Positions 27,785 to 35,381 of a stretch of 64,000 bases of DNA are shown here, in pieces. Origin of the DNA: an uncultured Pelagibacteraceae bacterium (GTDB taxonomy: Bacteria; Pseudomonadota; Alphaproteobacteria; Pelagibacterales; Pelagibacteraceae); NCBI GenBank assembly GCA_902616725.1, contig CACMTZ010000005.1, forward strand, positions 1 through 64,000, read 5' to 3'. Made by a program: the position numbers and the translations under genes. Numbering within the stretch: position 1 is the first letter of the stretch; every line of letters begins with the position of its first letter. A model generated the notes under the pieces. That model did not search any database. It saw only the letters and a list, made by a program, of their open reading frames with translations, and had not been told where the DNA came from.

Positions 27785-29509
27785 TTACACATTAGATAAC
27801 CATAATGTTTCAAAAGGATTTAATATTAGCATTTGTTTTTTTTCTATTTCTATTTTTGGGTTTAATAAGTTTTTCATTATTTGTTTATTCATTTTTATTT
27901 TTATTTTTTTGATTTGTGAACTCATATTTGTAATACAAATTATTGTTTGTTTCTTATCCTTGCTTACCCTTTTAAATGCATAAATTTTTGGCCCGAAATT
28001 CAAATTTAATCTTAGTGCATTTGGATGAAAAGCTTTATGTTTTCTTCTAATGTTTAACAAATGAGAAATCTTTTTATAAAAAATACTTTGTTTAGTTTTA
28101 CTATCATTGAGTTTCTTCATAATATTTTTTAAATTCCACCTATATCTATTAACATCTCTATTATTTCCCGTGATTATAAATTTGGCTTCATCATTAGAAG
28201 TACCAAACATAGAGTTAAAATAAATGGCTGGAATTCCCTCAAAAGCGATCATTATTGCATGAGCAGAGACATATCTTTCTAAATGAAATTCACCTTTTCG
28301 ATCAAAATCAGATTTTTTTAAAGCATCAAAAACAGTAATATTTGCTTCATATACTTTTTTAATTTTATTGTGAACTTTTCTATAAGAAAATTTTGAACCA
28401 TTTTTTTTGAGCCTCTTTAAAAAACTATTTAATGTTTCTTTATTTAACAATCCTTCTGTGGGTCTAATGCCTATTCCATCATGTGAGGCAATAAAGTTTA
28501 AATAACAATTTTCATTTTTAGTATTTGGAAGATTTTTACTCCATTTATTTAAGAATAAACTATTTTCAAATAAAAAAGCATGAATTAATAATGGTGGTAA
28601 AGAAAAATTATAAATCCAATTAGCTTCGTCATTTTTACCAAAGTAACTCAAATTTTCTTTTTCAGGTAAATTTGTTTCTGTAATTATGGTGGTTTGCACA
28701 TTGAGCAGATTAATTATATTTCTTAAAAGCTTTATAATTTCATGTGTTTGTTTTAAATTAATACACTTAGTTCCACTTTCTTTCCAAAGATATGCAATAG
28801 CATCTAATCTAAAAATAGTTACACCATTATTAATCAGATGTATCATTATTTTGATGAATTGAATTAATACAGAGGGGTTCCTAAAATTTAAATCAATTTG
28901 ATCTGGGCTAAATGTACGCCAAAGATAATCAGATTTTTTAAAAATTTTTATTTTTTTTAGTAATTTATGATCTCTGGGTCTTACTACCTTAGAGATCTTA
29001 AATTTAGTGTCTACTGTAAAGAAATAATCTTTTCCAGGCTCCTTTTTTTTTAGAAAATTTCTAAACCACACACCTCTTGCTGATGAATGGTTAATTACCA
29101 TGTCAGCCATAACATTACTTGATTTTGAAATATTCTTAATATCTGACCAATTTCCAAGTTTATTCTCAACTTTATAATGATCTTTGACAGCAAAGCCACT
29201 ATCGCTGCTTGAGGGATAGAATGGTAAAAAATGAATAGTATTAAAATAATTTTTTAATTTTTTTTGAAAGAAGTTTTGAAAGACTCTTATCGATTTCTTT
29301 TTCTCAGAATATACACTATCACCATAACAAATAACTAAAGTAGTTTTTTCAGAAATACTTTTTTTCTTTTTAGGATTTTTTTTGTTAAACTGTCGAATGA
29401 TTTGAACAATTTCTTTTTCGAAATAATCAATATCTTTTTTCGATAAGAATATTTTGTAAATTTTGTCTAATTTAGATCTTATAGTTTTCTGATCTTTTTG
29501 AGTTAACAT
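27785..29509 (-). CDS. GH13 sugar phosphorylase, sucrose/glucosylglycerate phosphorylase-like
   Basis: Alpha-amylase-family enzyme of 574 residues. The GH13 regions are intact: DMVINH at 136-141, FRLDA with nucleophile Asp236, ITETN with acid/base Glu278, and ASHDG with His343/Asp344. VICYGDSVYSE and FLPFYPSSSDSGFAVKDHY are typical of subfamily GH13_18, which holds sucrose phosphorylase and glucosylglycerate phosphorylase. Because its start overlaps the stop of glucosyl-3-phosphoglycerate synthase by one base, the likely reaction is reversible phosphorolysis of glucosylglycerate to glucose-1-phosphate and glycerate. Sucrose or another glucoside remains possible. No signal peptide, so cytoplasmic. 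Confidence 0.78.
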   Translation of the reverse strand: MLTQKDQKTIRSKLDKIYKIFLSKKDIDYFEKEIVQIIRQFNKKNPKKKKSISEKTTLVICYGDSVYSEKKKSIRVFQNFFQKKLKNYFNTIHFLPFYPSSSDSGFAVKDHYKVENKLGNWSDIKNISKSSNVMADMVINHSSARGVWFRNFLKKKEPGKDYFFTVDTKFKISKVVRPRDHKLLKKIKIFKKSDYLWRTFSPDQIDLNFRNPSVLIQFIKIMIHLINNGVTIFRLDAIAYLWKESGTKCINLKQTHEIIKLLRNIINLLNVQTTIITETNLPEKENLSYFGKNDEANWIYNFSLPPLLIHAFLFENSLFLNKWSKNLPNTKNENCYLNFIASHDGIGIRPTEGLLNKETLNSFLKRLKKNGSKFSYRKVHNKIKKVYEANITVFDALKKSDFDRKGEFHLERYVSAHAIMIAFEGIPAIYFNSMFGTSNDEAKFIITGNNRDVNRYRWNLKNIMKKLNDSKTKQSIFYKKISHLLNIRRKHKAFHPNALRLNLNFGPKIYAFKRVSKDKKQTIICITNMSSQIKKIKIKMNKQIMKNLLNPKIEIEKKQMLILNPFETLWLSNV

Positions 29510-30729
29510 TAATAATGTTTTTTATTATCATCATTAACTACTTTTTCAAGTCTTCCAAGAAAATCTGGTATAGCGCTTTTTACTCTGCTCCATGTGGGTA
29601 TAAAAGGGGTATCCATTGGATTAAGAATAAAAGCCTCTCCAGCTTTCATTATGTTTATTGCAAATAATTCGACTGCTTTTTCCTCTGTATGAGAATCAAA
29701 TTTTAGACCATTCATTACTGCATCATTTCTATATATATCAATTAAATCTAAAGCAGATCTATAATAAGTTGCTTTTAATGATCTAAACTTTTCCCTGCTA
29801 AAAGTATTACCTTGAGTTGCTAGCTTTTTGATGAATGTTTTAATGATATCAATAGACATTCTTGATAGTCCTTTTGTTTCATCATCAATTGATAGAACTT
29901 GATGTTTGTGATCATAAGTATCCGCTAAATCGACCTGACATATATTTTGGGGTGAAAAACTTCTTTGCATTTCAGATAAAATTCCAACTTCTATTCCCCA
30001 ATCTGAGGAAATTCTTAATTCAGGTAGAACATTTCGTCTAAATGAAAATTCACCTGCCAGAGGATATTTAAATGATTTCATAAAGTCTAAATAATCACTT
30101 TTACCAATAGTTTTTTCTAACGCTGTCAGTAGTGGAAAAACCAATAATCTTGCCACTCTTCCATTCATTTTTTCATTTGCTACTCTTGGATAATAACCTT
30201 TACAAAATTCAAAGTTGAAAAGGGGATTTACAACTGGATAAAATAACTTTGCAAGCATTCTTCTATCATAAGTTTTAATATCACAATCATGTAAAGCAAC
30301 TGATCGCGCACTGTCTCTTGCGATACACATGCCTATACAATACCAAACATTCCTACCTTTACCGAGCTCACTTGGTGCAAGATTGTTTTTTTTTAATTCT
30401 TGATCTAATTTTTTTAAACCAGGACCGTCATTCCAAAGAATTGAAAAAGGGGATTTTAGTTTCTTAAAAAATTTCCAAGCCTTTTTGGCTTGAGTTTCAT
30501 TTGCTTTATCTAATCCAATAATTATGTGATCTAAATATTTCGTTTTACTTATTTCCTCAACTATTTTTGGTAAAGCCGTTCCTTCTAATTCAGAATAAAG
30601 ACATGGTAAAATTAATTCCATTTTTCTTTGTTTTGAAAATTTAGATAGTTCGCTTTCAATGGCTGCTGTGGTCTTTGTTTTAAAGTCGTGCAAAGTTGAA
30701 ACAACTCCATTTTGAGAAAAATCACTCAT
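29509..30729 (-). CDS. gpgS: Glucosyl-3-phosphoglycerate synthase (GT81)
   Basis: Transfers glucose from an NDP-glucose to 3-phosphoglycerate, the committed step to the compatible solute glucosylglycerate. The 406-residue protein shows LPCLYSELEG (41-50), GKGRNVW (123-129), HDCDI (147-151) as the metal/nucleotide acidic motif, GEFSF (226-230) and DWGIEVG (243-249), all expected in the GpgS family. It also has the N-terminal HDFKTKT segment seen in relatives. It is coupled to the GH13 phosphorylase gene by TAATG and follows the HAD phosphatase by 15 bases. The mannosyl-specific GT55 enzyme is less likely on these motifs. Confidence 0.88.
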   Translation of the reverse strand: MSDFSQNGVVSTLHDFKTKTTAAIESELSKFSKQRKMELILPCLYSELEGTALPKIVEEISKTKYLDHIIIGLDKANETQAKKAWKFFKKLKSPFSILWNDGPGLKKLDQELKKNNLAPSELGKGRNVWYCIGMCIARDSARSVALHDCDIKTYDRRMLAKLFYPVVNPLFNFEFCKGYYPRVANEKMNGRVARLLVFPLLTALEKTIGKSDYLDFMKSFKYPLAGEFSFRRNVLPELRISSDWGIEVGILSEMQRSFSPQNICQVDLADTYDHKHQVLSIDDETKGLSRMSIDIIKTFIKKLATQGNTFSREKFRSLKATYYRSALDLIDIYRNDAVMNGLKFDSHTEEKAVELFAINIMKAGEAFILNPMDTPFIPTWSRVKSAIPDFLGRLEKVVNDDNKKHY

Positions 30730-30744
30730 GTTGGGTTTTTAATC

Positions 30745-31545
30745 TTAATAGTCTAGTTTAGCTAGTGCCGTTTTAATCACATCAGCCCAGCCCTCAGGTG
30801 ATGGCTTGTTCGAAACTATTAGATTATCTATGTTTATTTGATCTTGTTTAAATTGATCATTAAAGACCAAACATGGAATATCGCAATTTCTTAACATATC
30901 TAAATCATTAAAATTATCTCCTACAGCTATGACCTTAATTTTACTTTCTACTTTTTTATATATTTTGAGAACTTGATTCATTGATTTAACTTTATCTGTA
31001 TTATCACCCAAGTTTAAAACACGACCTCCTTCTTGCATAGTTAACGAGGAAGATTTTAAAATATTTAGTAATCTAATTTTTTCTTTTTTGTCACCCTCAA
31101 ATAAAAAGGGAATTGTATATTTCCGATTTAAAGCATTTTTTAAATTATTTTCTTGAAGACCAAAAATATTGGCTTGTTCTTTTGAATTCATTTTAGAAAT
31201 AAATTTACATTTAGCTTTAAGATTTTCAGGAACTTTAGAATTAAAAATTTCAATTAATTCCTGTTTATCTCTACTGAGAACTATTTTGTTTGGAAAATTA
31301 TTATTAATTAAATTCAACCCATGAATTGAAGATCCATTTTCAGCTATAAAAGGAAGTTCTGAACCAAGTTCCGATATAAATCCTTCTATCTCTTTTTCAG
31401 TTTTACTAGTATTAGGAATAATAATCATCCCCTCATCAATAAGACTTTTTACATAATCTTTTATGTCATCAAATTTGAAATTATCTCTATGTAATAATGA
31501 ACCATCTAAATCAGTAAATATAATTATTGAAAATTTTTTACTCAA
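30745..31545 (-). CDS. Mannosyl/glucosyl-3-phosphoglycerate phosphatase (HAD-IIB)
   Basis: HAD subfamily IIB phosphatase of 266 residues, of the MpgP/YedP type. Motif I is FTDLDGSLL with nucleophile Asp12 and Asp14; motif II is IIPNTSKTEKEIEGF; FIAENGSSIHG is a family marker; motif IV is VIAVGDNFNDLDML (about 203-216). Homologs dephosphorylate mannosyl- or glucosyl-3-phosphoglycerate. Lying between the ABC ATPase and gpgS genes, it most likely releases glucosylglycerate from the GpgS product. The sugar is inferred from the neighbour. It starts 6 bases behind the ATPase gene stop. Confidence 0.83.
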   Translation of the reverse strand: MSKKFSIIIFTDLDGSLLHRDNFKFDDIKDYVKSLIDEGMIIIPNTSKTEKEIEGFISELGSELPFIAENGSSIHGLNLINNNFPNKIVLSRDKQELIEIFNSKVPENLKAKCKFISKMNSKEQANIFGLQENNLKNALNRKYTIPFLFEGDKKEKIRLLNILKSSSLTMQEGGRVLNLGDNTDKVKSMNQVLKIYKKVESKIKVIAVGDNFNDLDMLRNCDIPCLVFNDQFKQDQINIDNLIVSNKPSPEGWADVIKTALAKLDY

Positions 31546-31551
31546 AGAAAT

Positions 31552-32604
31552 CTATCTTATCCTGTTTTTATTTTTGTCAAAAAATAAAACCTTATCTTTA
31601 GAAAATGATATTTTAAGGGGCTGATTATTTATATCTTCTGACGATTTAATAATAATTTGGTTGTCTGATAATTTAGCGTAAATAATTTTTTCGAAGCCTA
31701 AATTTTCAATAAGATCTACTTTAACGTCTAACTTAACTTCACGATCATTTTTAGCGCTGATATCTTCAGGCCTAATACCTAAATAAATTTCATCTTTAAA
31801 ATCAAAATTTTCAAAAGTTATTTTATTTTTAAACAATTCTATGGTGTTAGAATTGATAATTTGTTCTTTATTAATTTTGACAATATTCATTTTTGGGGAA
31901 CCAATAAATTCTGCAACAAAAATGTTATTTGGATCAGTGTAAATTTCATGTGGTGTCCCAAATTGTTCAATAATTCCTCTATTTAGAACTACTATTCTAT
32001 CAGCTAAAGTCATCGCCTCTATTTGATCGTGTGTTACATAAATAATATTTGTTTTTAATTTTTTGTGTAACTTAGAAATTTCAACTCTCATTTCTGATCT
32101 TAAAGCTGCATCTAGATTAGATAATGGTTCATCAAATAAGAATACTTTAGGATTTCTTGTAATAGCTCTACCAATTGCAACCCTTTGTCTTTGTCCACCT
32201 GAAAGTTGTTTAGGTTTTCTCTCTAGTAAATCTTCAATTTGAAGTGTGGTGGCTGCATGATTTACTTTTTCATTTATTTCATTTTTTGAAATTTTTTCCA
32301 TTTTCAAACCAAACGACATATTTTCAAAAACATTCATGTGTGGATATAAAGCGTAAGATTGAAAGACCATTGCAATTTCACGCTTAGAAGGAATTAAATT
32401 ATTAATTAGTTTTGTATCTAAAAAAATTTCCCCTTGATCGATACTTTCTAGTCCAGAGACCATTCTTAATAAAGTTGATTTTCCACAACCTGAAGGACCT
32501 ACTAAAACTATGAATTCCCCATCGTGTATGTCTATGTTAAAATTGTTTATAACTTTATTTTCGCCAAAAGATTTTTCGAGATTTTTAATAACAATTTTTG
32601 ACAT
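31552..32604 (-). CDS. ABC transporter ATP-binding protein, sugar (MalK/UgpC) type
   Basis: Energises import by a CUT1-type sugar transporter. Walker [10 protein letters not shown] is at 36-44, Q-loop in [12 protein letters not shown], signature LSGGQ at 134-138, Walker B VFLFDEP at 154-160, and switch His in [15 protein letters not shown]. After about residue 235 comes a TOBE/OB regulatory domain, with YLGIRPEDI as the family marker. It is the only ATPase gene near the divergently transcribed binding protein and two permeases, and would serve them. Its operon placement with the glucosylglycerate genes suggests a related substrate. ATPases of this kind can be shared between transporters. Confidence 0.93.
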   Translation of the reverse strand: MSKIVIKNLEKSFGENKVINNFNIDIHDGEFIVLVGPSGCGKSTLLRMVSGLESIDQGEIFLDTKLINNLIPSKREIAMVFQSYALYPHMNVFENMSFGLKMEKISKNEINEKVNHAATTLQIEDLLERKPKQLSGGQRQRVAIGRAITRNPKVFLFDEPLSNLDAALRSEMRVEISKLHKKLKTNIIYVTHDQIEAMTLADRIVVLNRGIIEQFGTPHEIYTDPNNIFVAEFIGSPKMNIVKINKEQIINSNTIELFKNKITFENFDFKDEIYLGIRPEDISAKNDREVKLDVKVDLIENLGFEKIIYAKLSDNQIIIKSSEDINNQPLKISFSKDKVLFFDKNKNRIR

Positions 32605-32642
32605 TTATTTGATTTAAAGGGATTTTAACTAACCATTAAATG

Positions 32643-32671
32643 TTGTTAAAAATTTATTACACTGCTAGATT
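32643..32671 (+). promoter_or_regulatory. Predicted promoter for the solute-binding protein operon
   Basis: A -35-like TTGTTA (32643-32648) and a -10-like TAGATT (32666-32671) are 17 bases apart. A start near 32678 would give a leader of about 66 bases ending in a strong AGAGGGGG ribosome binding site at 32731-32738 before the ATG at 32744. The elements interleave with a promoter-like pair on the other strand. Pattern evidence only. Confidence 0.42.
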
Positions 32672-32679
32672 TATCGCAA
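32651..32679 (-). promoter_or_regulatory. Predicted promoter for the ABC ATPase/glucosylglycerate operon
   Basis: On the minus strand a -35-like TTGCGA (32679-32674) and a -10-like TAAATT (32656-32651) are 17 bases apart. Transcription would start near 32644, about 40 bases ahead of the ATPase ATG at 32604. It overlaps the plus-strand promoter candidate nearly completely, so the two arms of the system may compete for polymerase or share one regulator. Pattern evidence only. Confidence 0.4.
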
Positions 32680-32743
32680 TGAAAAAATCGCGAACATCAG
32701 AGAAAACTAAATACAGAGAGTAACAATATAAGAGGGGGAATAC

Positions 32744-34072
32744 ATGATTAGAAAAATCATAATAAATATATTTGCTCTAGTATTTCTAATTACCAATACT
32801 AGTTTTGCGGATATTAAATTTTGGACGACAGAGGTCCAACCTGCAAGAATGGCAAAACAAGAGGAGATGGCTAAAGCGTTTGAAGCTAAAACTGGCATCA
32901 AAGTTGAGGTCATACCAATTGAAGAAAAAGATCTTGGTACAAGAGCTACTGCAGCAGCAGCAGCAGGAGATCTTCCAGATGTGATTTATCACACTCTACA
33001 ATATGTTTTACCATGGGCTGAGGCAGGCATATTAGATGTTGATGCAAATAACGCTGTAGTTAAGTCGTTAGGCAAAAAAACATTTGCACCGGGTGCATTA
33101 AATATGGCTAAGAAGGGTGGAAAAATTGCAGCTGTACCAGTTGATGGCTGGACACAAATGGTCGTTTATAGAAAAGATCTATTTGCTGCAGCTGGTTTAG
33201 AGCCACCAACTTCATATGCAAACATTGTTAAAGCAGTTAATGCATTATCAAGCAATGACATGTTTGGCTTTGTAGCTGCCACAAAAACAGATGAAAACTT
33301 TATGAGCCAAGTACTTGAACATGTACTTTTAGCTAATGGAGTTAATTTTGTTAAAAAAGGTGGAACTAAAAAACAAGGGAAAGCTTTAAAGAATTCTTTA
33401 GAATTTTACAAAGTGATTGCTAAAGCAAGCCCCCCAGGAGAATTATTCTGGAAACAATCAAGAGCTTTATACTTTGCTGGAAAAACACCAATGATTATTT
33501 GGTCACCATTTATTATGGATGAGTTAGCAGGATTAAGAGACTCTGCTCCGCCAACAATTAATAGTGATCCAACATCACCAGAGTTAGCTTCTAAAACTGG
33601 TTTCATTACTAATTTTAGTGGACCGAACAATAAAAAAGGTGCTGCTTGGGCTGATGTAAGATATTTTGGTATTACTGCGGATGCAGATACTGATGAAGCT
33701 AAAAAATTCATAGAGTACTCTATGAGTGAAGGTTATACAGCGACATTAGGAATTGCTCCAGAAGGAAAATTTCCAGTAAGAAGAGGAAATAAGAGTGATC
33801 CTAGTGCTTACACTAAAGCTTGGAGTAAATTACCAGTAGGTGTTGATAGAAAAGCTCCTTTAACAGATCTTTATTCTGCAGATGTTATTGATAACATCGT
33901 TGCAGGTTTAGATACTGCAAACAGATGGGGTGTTAAAGAGGGTGAACTATCTCGAGCATCAAAAATCATTAATTCTCAATTCTTAAATAGAATCACTAGA
34001 GAATATATTGATGATCAAATCTCAGTTGACGAAGCGGTTAAGAAAATTAACGCTGAATTAGCTAAGTTTTAA
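32744..34072 (+). CDS. Extracellular sugar-binding protein of an ABC transporter (CUT1 family)
   Basis: Periplasmic binding protein of 442 residues. A signal peptide spans residues 1-22, with a basic start, a hydrophobic core and a likely cut after SFA. The mature part begins DIKFWTTEV and has the family-1 solute-binding pattern MAKAFEAKTGIKVEVIPI, then AAAAAGDLPDVIYH. VPVDGWTQMVVYRKDLF and PEGKFPVRRG follow, as in maltose/trehalose/glucosylglycerol binders. A strong AGAGGGGG ribosome site precedes it, fitting the high expression usual for SAR11 binding proteins. It opens the plus-strand arm facing the ATPase/glucosylglycerate arm. The ligand cannot be read from sequence; a glucoside is the best guess. 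Confidence 0.92.
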   Translation: MIRKIIINIFALVFLITNTSFADIKFWTTEVQPARMAKQEEMAKAFEAKTGIKVEVIPIEEKDLGTRATAAAAAGDLPDVIYHTLQYVLPWAEAGILDVDANNAVVKSLGKKTFAPGALNMAKKGGKIAAVPVDGWTQMVVYRKDLFAAAGLEPPTSYANIVKAVNALSSNDMFGFVAATKTDENFMSQVLEHVLLANGVNFVKKGGTKKQGKALKNSLEFYKVIAKASPPGELFWKQSRALYFAGKTPMIIWSPFIMDELAGLRDSAPPTINSDPTSPELASKTGFITNFSGPNNKKGAAWADVRYFGITADADTDEAKKFIEYSMSEGYTATLGIAPEGKFPVRRGNKSDPSAYTKAWSKLPVGVDRKAPLTDLYSADVIDNIVAGLDTANRWGVKEGELSRASKIINSQFLNRITREYIDDQISVDEAVKKINAELAKF

Positions 34073-34089
34073 ATAATAAATTTATAAAG

Positions 34090-34118
34090 AGCGGATAATA
34101 TTTTATTATCCGCTTTTT
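34090..34118 (+). terminator. Hairpin with T-run between binding-protein and permease genes
   Basis: A perfect 11-bp stem (AGCGGATAATA at 34090-34100 pairing with 34104-34114), a 3-base loop, and then four more T residues after the stem form an intrinsic-terminator shape 17 bases after the binding-protein stop. The T-run ends just before the permease ATG at 34122. It likely stops most transcripts or shields the 3' end of the binding-protein message while allowing some read-through. There is no separate promoter visible for the permeases. Confidence 0.75.
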
Positions 34119-34121
34119 ATT

Positions 34122-35381
34122 ATGAGTGATTCATTATCAAAATTAGAAAAAAGAACTGCTTACACTTTAGTTTTACCTGCAGTTTTATTAGTTTTTGCCA
34201 TTGTATTGTTTCCTATATTTGCCAATGTTTGGATCAGTTTCAAAGATATTGAATTAAAAGATATTAGAATTCCAGAACCTCGAGCAAAGAAAATTGTTAA
34301 ATCAATTTCAGAAAATCAATCAGAATTAAAAATTATTTATAAATTAAGAAATAGCTCTTTAATTCAAGAAATAAGAAATGTTCAGTTTCAAGATAAACTT
34401 CCAACAAATGTTTCACCAGTAAATTTAGATTCAAGATGTAATTTTCAGTCTAAAAAAGTTGTTTGTGATTTTGGAAATTGGCAGGCGAAATATAGGGAAA
34501 ATTTTGAGATAACTATACAGAATAACAATAGTGAAATAATTGATAAAAAGATAATTAAATCTCAAAAACCAATTTTAAGTGGGAAAGCAGATAACCCGCT
34601 ACTCACTACAAATTTTACTTTAGAAAATTTCAAAAAAGTTTTTTATGAAAATAATTTTGTTGAATTACTTTTAACGACATTTTACTTCACTTTTTTTGGT
34701 ACAGTTGGTGCTATTATCTTTGGAATTTTAGCAGCACAATTAGTTAATCAAAATATTCAAGGTCGAACATACATGCGAGGTATTTTACTTTTCCCTTATG
34801 TGGGTCCTGTAGTTGCTTTAGCTTATACTTGGACGTTATTGTTGGATCCTAATAGTGGAACTTTAAACGCATTATTAGTTAATTTTAATGTCATAGAACA
34901 ACCCATAAATTTATTAGGTCAAAAATACATAACAATGAGTATTTTAGGATTTGAATTCAAATTAAGGTTAGCTTTAACCACAGTTATCTTTTTTGAAATT
35001 TGGCGCTACTTTCCACTCGCTTTTCTATTTATTTTAGCAAGATTGCAAGCAATACCACAAAGTTTGTATGAAGCAGCAGAGGTGGATGGAGCAAGTCCAA
35101 TTCAAAAATTTATCCATATTACACTGCCCCAAATTACAGCGATCATATCAATTTTATTTATGATTAGGTTTATTTGGAACTTTAATAAATTTGAGGATAT
35201 CTTTTTGTTAACGGGTGGGGCATCAGGTACAAGAACTTTACCTATCAATGTTTATCAACAAGGATTTGCAGTTTCAGATATTGGAATGGGCTCTGCGGTT
35301 TCAATAGTCATTGTGATGTTACTTCTTAGTTTTATGGTTGTTTATTTTAGATTAATTGGAAAGAGGGCTAATGAAGTTTAA
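34122..35381 (+). CDS. Sugar ABC transporter permease (MalF/UgpA type) with periplasmic insert
   Basis: Inner-membrane permease of 419 residues. TM1 is at about 13-38. A soluble stretch of roughly 130 residues follows before TM2 near 180, and then the standard CUT1 core. The EAA loop YEAAEVDGASPIQKF near residue 316 couples to the ATPase. The insert (about 45-165) holds VQFQDKLPTNVS, Cys106 and Cys115 and FEITIQNN, a pattern like the Ig-fold DUF11 repeat. MalF also has a large periplasmic loop, but of different sequence as far as I can see. The ATG lies right after the hairpin T-run. Partner permease follows with an 11-base overlap. Confidence 0.9.
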   Translation: MSDSLSKLEKRTAYTLVLPAVLLVFAIVLFPIFANVWISFKDIELKDIRIPEPRAKKIVKSISENQSELKIIYKLRNSSLIQEIRNVQFQDKLPTNVSPVNLDSRCNFQSKKVVCDFGNWQAKYRENFEITIQNNNSEIIDKKIIKSQKPILSGKADNPLLTTNFTLENFKKVFYENNFVELLLTTFYFTFFGTVGAIIFGILAAQLVNQNIQGRTYMRGILLFPYVGPVVALAYTWTLLLDPNSGTLNALLVNFNVIEQPINLLGQKYITMSILGFEFKLRLALTTVIFFEIWRYFPLAFLFILARLQAIPQSLYEAAEVDGASPIQKFIHITLPQITAIISILFMIRFIWNFNKFEDIFLLTGGASGTRTLPINVYQQGFAVSDIGMGSAVSIVIVMLLLSFMVVYFRLIGKRANEV

